A stretch of 64,000 nucleotides of DNA. It comes from CAVTQY01 sp963736975 (GTDB taxonomy: Bacteria; Pseudomonadota; Alphaproteobacteria; Acetobacterales; Acetobacteraceae). Made by a program: the position numbers and the translations under genes. Numbering within the stretch: the first letter of the stretch is position 1; each line of letters begins with the position of its first letter. Below are positions 62,763-64,000 of this stretch, piece after piece. The notes beneath the pieces are model-generated. The model did not search any database. It was not told where the DNA came from and was given only the letters and a program-made list of their open reading frames with translations. Where the stretch lies: contig CAVTQY010000001.1 of assembly GCA_963736975.1 (NCBI GenBank), positions 2,356,001 to 2,420,000 on the forward strand, in the 5' to 3' direction.

Positions 62763-63931
62763 CGCGCCGCCTCCAGGATCGAGACGTAATTGGCGACTGC
62801 GGCACCGCCCATGTTGAACACGCCGCCCAAATCCGCCTTAGGAAGCTGCATCCCCTCCGGCGCCTGGCCGGTAAGCTGCATCGCCGCCAATACGTGCATG
62901 GAGACGCCGGTGGCGCCGATCGGGTGCCCCTTGGCCTTCAGCCCGCCCGAGGGGTTCACCGGCAAGCGGCCGTCCTTCTGTGTCCAGCCCTCCAGCACCG
63001 CGCGCGCGCCCTGGCCCGGACTGGTCAGCCCCATCGCCTCGTATTCCAGCAGCTCGGCGATGGTGAAACAGTCATGGGTCTCGACGAAGGAAAGGTCATT
63101 TAGCGCCAGTCCCGCCGACGCGAGCGCTTGTTTCCACGCTATCGCCGCGCCCTCGAACTGAGTGATGTCCCGCTTGCTGATCGGCAGAAAATCGTTCACC
63201 TGCACGGCAGCGCGGAAGCGCACCGCCTTGCCCAGACCCCGCGCCGTCTCCTCATCGGTCAGCACCAGCGCGGCGGCGCCGTCGGACACGAGCGAGCAGT
63301 CGGTGCGCTTCAAGGGCGGTGCGACATACGGGTTCTTCTCGCTGATGGTACGGCAGAACTCGTAGCCTAGGTCCTTGCGCATCTGCGCAAACGGGTTGGC
63401 CACGCCGTTCTTGTGGTTCTTCGCCGCGATCGTCGCCAGAGCGTCCGACTGATCGCCGTACCGTTGGAAATAACGCTCCGCAATCCGCCCGAACACCCCG
63501 GCGAAACCGGCCGGGATATCGGCTTCCTCTTTCGTATAGGCGGCCTTCAGCAGGATGTCGCCGACCTGCGGTCCCGGCGTTGCGGTCATTTTCTCTACCC
63601 CAACGACCAGGGCGAATCGTCCCTGGTCGGCGGCCAGGAAATTGCGCGCGCCGTGCACGGCGGCCGAGCCAGAAGCGCAGGCATTCTCGAACCGGGTCGC
63701 CGGCTTGAAACGAAGCTCCGGCAGGTGCTGCAGGACCAGCGAGGCCGGGAAGTCCTGGGCCGAAAAGCCGTTGTTGAACAGGCTGACAAAGGTCGCATCG
63801 ATCTCCGCCGGCGTGATCCCCGCATCGGCGATCGCCGCGCCGGCAACGCGACCGATCAGGCTTTCGATGTCGGGGTCTTCGAGCTTGCCGAACGGCGAAT
63901 GGGCCCAGCCGACAATGCAGGCTTCCGTCAT
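62759..63931 (-). CDS. Thiolase (acetyl-CoA acetyltransferase-like)
   Basis: The 390-residue thiolase-superfamily enzyme has the nucleophile Cys85 in FENACASGSAAVHGA, the His in ETHDCFTIAE and the C-terminal GGLKAKGHPIGATG. It could degrade or build beta-ketoacyl-CoA. It is the first gene visible in the operon with the ligase and the DOPA-dioxygenase-like gene. Confidence 0.92.
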   Translation of the reverse strand: MTEACIVGWAHSPFGKLEDPDIESLIGRVAGAAIADAGITPAEIDATFVSLFNNGFSAQDFPASLVLQHLPELRFKPATRFENACASGSAAVHGARNFLAADQGRFALVVGVEKMTATPGPQVGDILLKAAYTKEEADIPAGFAGVFGRIAERYFQRYGDQSDALATIAAKNHKNGVANPFAQMRKDLGYEFCRTISEKNPYVAPPLKRTDCSLVSDGAAALVLTDEETARGLGKAVRFRAAVQVNDFLPISKRDITQFEGAAIAWKQALASAGLALNDLSFVETHDCFTIAELLEYEAMGLTSPGQGARAVLEGWTQKDGRLPVNPSGGLKAKGHPIGATGVSMHVLAAMQLTGQAPEGMQLPKADLGGVFNMGGAAVANYVSILEAAR

Positions 63932-63960
63932 GGCGCCCTCCTTCTCTGGTTGAGCTTGTC

Positions 63961-64000
63961 TTAACGCAGCCCTGCCATGAAGGCGAATGCGGCCGCGGCT
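63961..64000 (-). CDS. 3' end of an upstream gene (cut by window edge)
   Basis: A minus-strand frame enters from the right edge and ends AAAAFAFMAGLR, with TAA at 63961-63963, 29 bases before the thiolase start. Only the last 12 residues are visible, so identity is unknown. Confidence 0.4.
   Translation of the reverse strand, partial: AAAAFAFMAGLR

Overview
The window is GC-rich, densely packed DNA from an alphaproteobacterium. The gene set fits a Rhodospirillales or Acetobacteraceae-like host: a fused TrpE-TrpG anthranilate synthase behind a rhizobial-style trp leader, a hopanoid-associated HpnK deacetylase next to a bactofilin, a B12-dependent ribonucleotide reductase, and an ADP-forming acyl-CoA synthetase. 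The taxonomic placement is inferred from gene content only. There are no rRNA or tRNA genes, no CRISPR array and no prophage.

Layout. 0-6.3 kb (minus strand): a secreted protein cut by the edge, an AAA+/SPOR membrane protein, and a 3-oxoacid CoA-transferase whose two subunit genes (scoA, scoB) are separated by trpEG with its own promoter and attenuator. 6.3-9.2 kb: small ORFs and a wrecked restriction-modification gene. 9.2-22.5 kb: acyl-CoA synthetase, prmA, hpnK and bactofilin, aldo/keto reductase and adenosine kinase, a Bax-inhibitor-1 protein, an FtsX-type ABC exporter divergent from a tesA-like esterase, thpR and a DUF29 gene. 22.5-25 kb: a decayed IS630 element and a lower-GC, frameshifted HNH nuclease gene. 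25-33.5 kb: nrdJ, argH-lptM, a thioredoxin-like protein, lipoproteins, a patatin-like phospholipase and a SirB1 protein. 33.6-37 kb: an intact IS481-type element, then thiC under a TPP riboswitch. 37-40.3 kb: frameshifted or deleted genes (a PD-(D/E)XK nuclease, a gamma-glutamyltransferase, a membrane methyltransferase). 40.3-47.5 kb: a complex-I-like membrane module (hyfB, C, E, F, G, I) behind an XRE regulator; its large subunit lacks the nickel ligands of hydrogenases. 47.8-53 kb: argF-argD and a sugar-type ABC importer. 53-60.8 kb: a CPA2 antiporter, an intact gamma-glutamyltransferase, and a copper locus (DUF2946, copC, copD, broken sco) followed by a ruined glucan-branching enzyme. 60.8-64 kb: thiolase, acyl-CoA ligase and a DOPA-dioxygenase-like protein.

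Themes. (1) The trp attenuator can be read strand by strand, and its promoter lies so that the 14-residue WWW leader peptide would be leaderless, as in Sinorhizobium trpL. (2) The Hyf-like module resembles nickel-free energy-converting-hydrogenase-related (Ehr) complexes. (3) Palindromic repeats have entered genes, twice apparently in frame (acyl-CoA ligase, sco), and one such repeat appears split by the IS481 element. (4) Two genes, hpnK and the acyl-CoA ligase, have no conventional start codon and appear to begin with CTG inside a CTGA overlap with the preceding stop. (5) About a dozen genes are disrupted. Some carry single-base indels, which could be assembly errors. Others carry large internal deletions, which cannot be.
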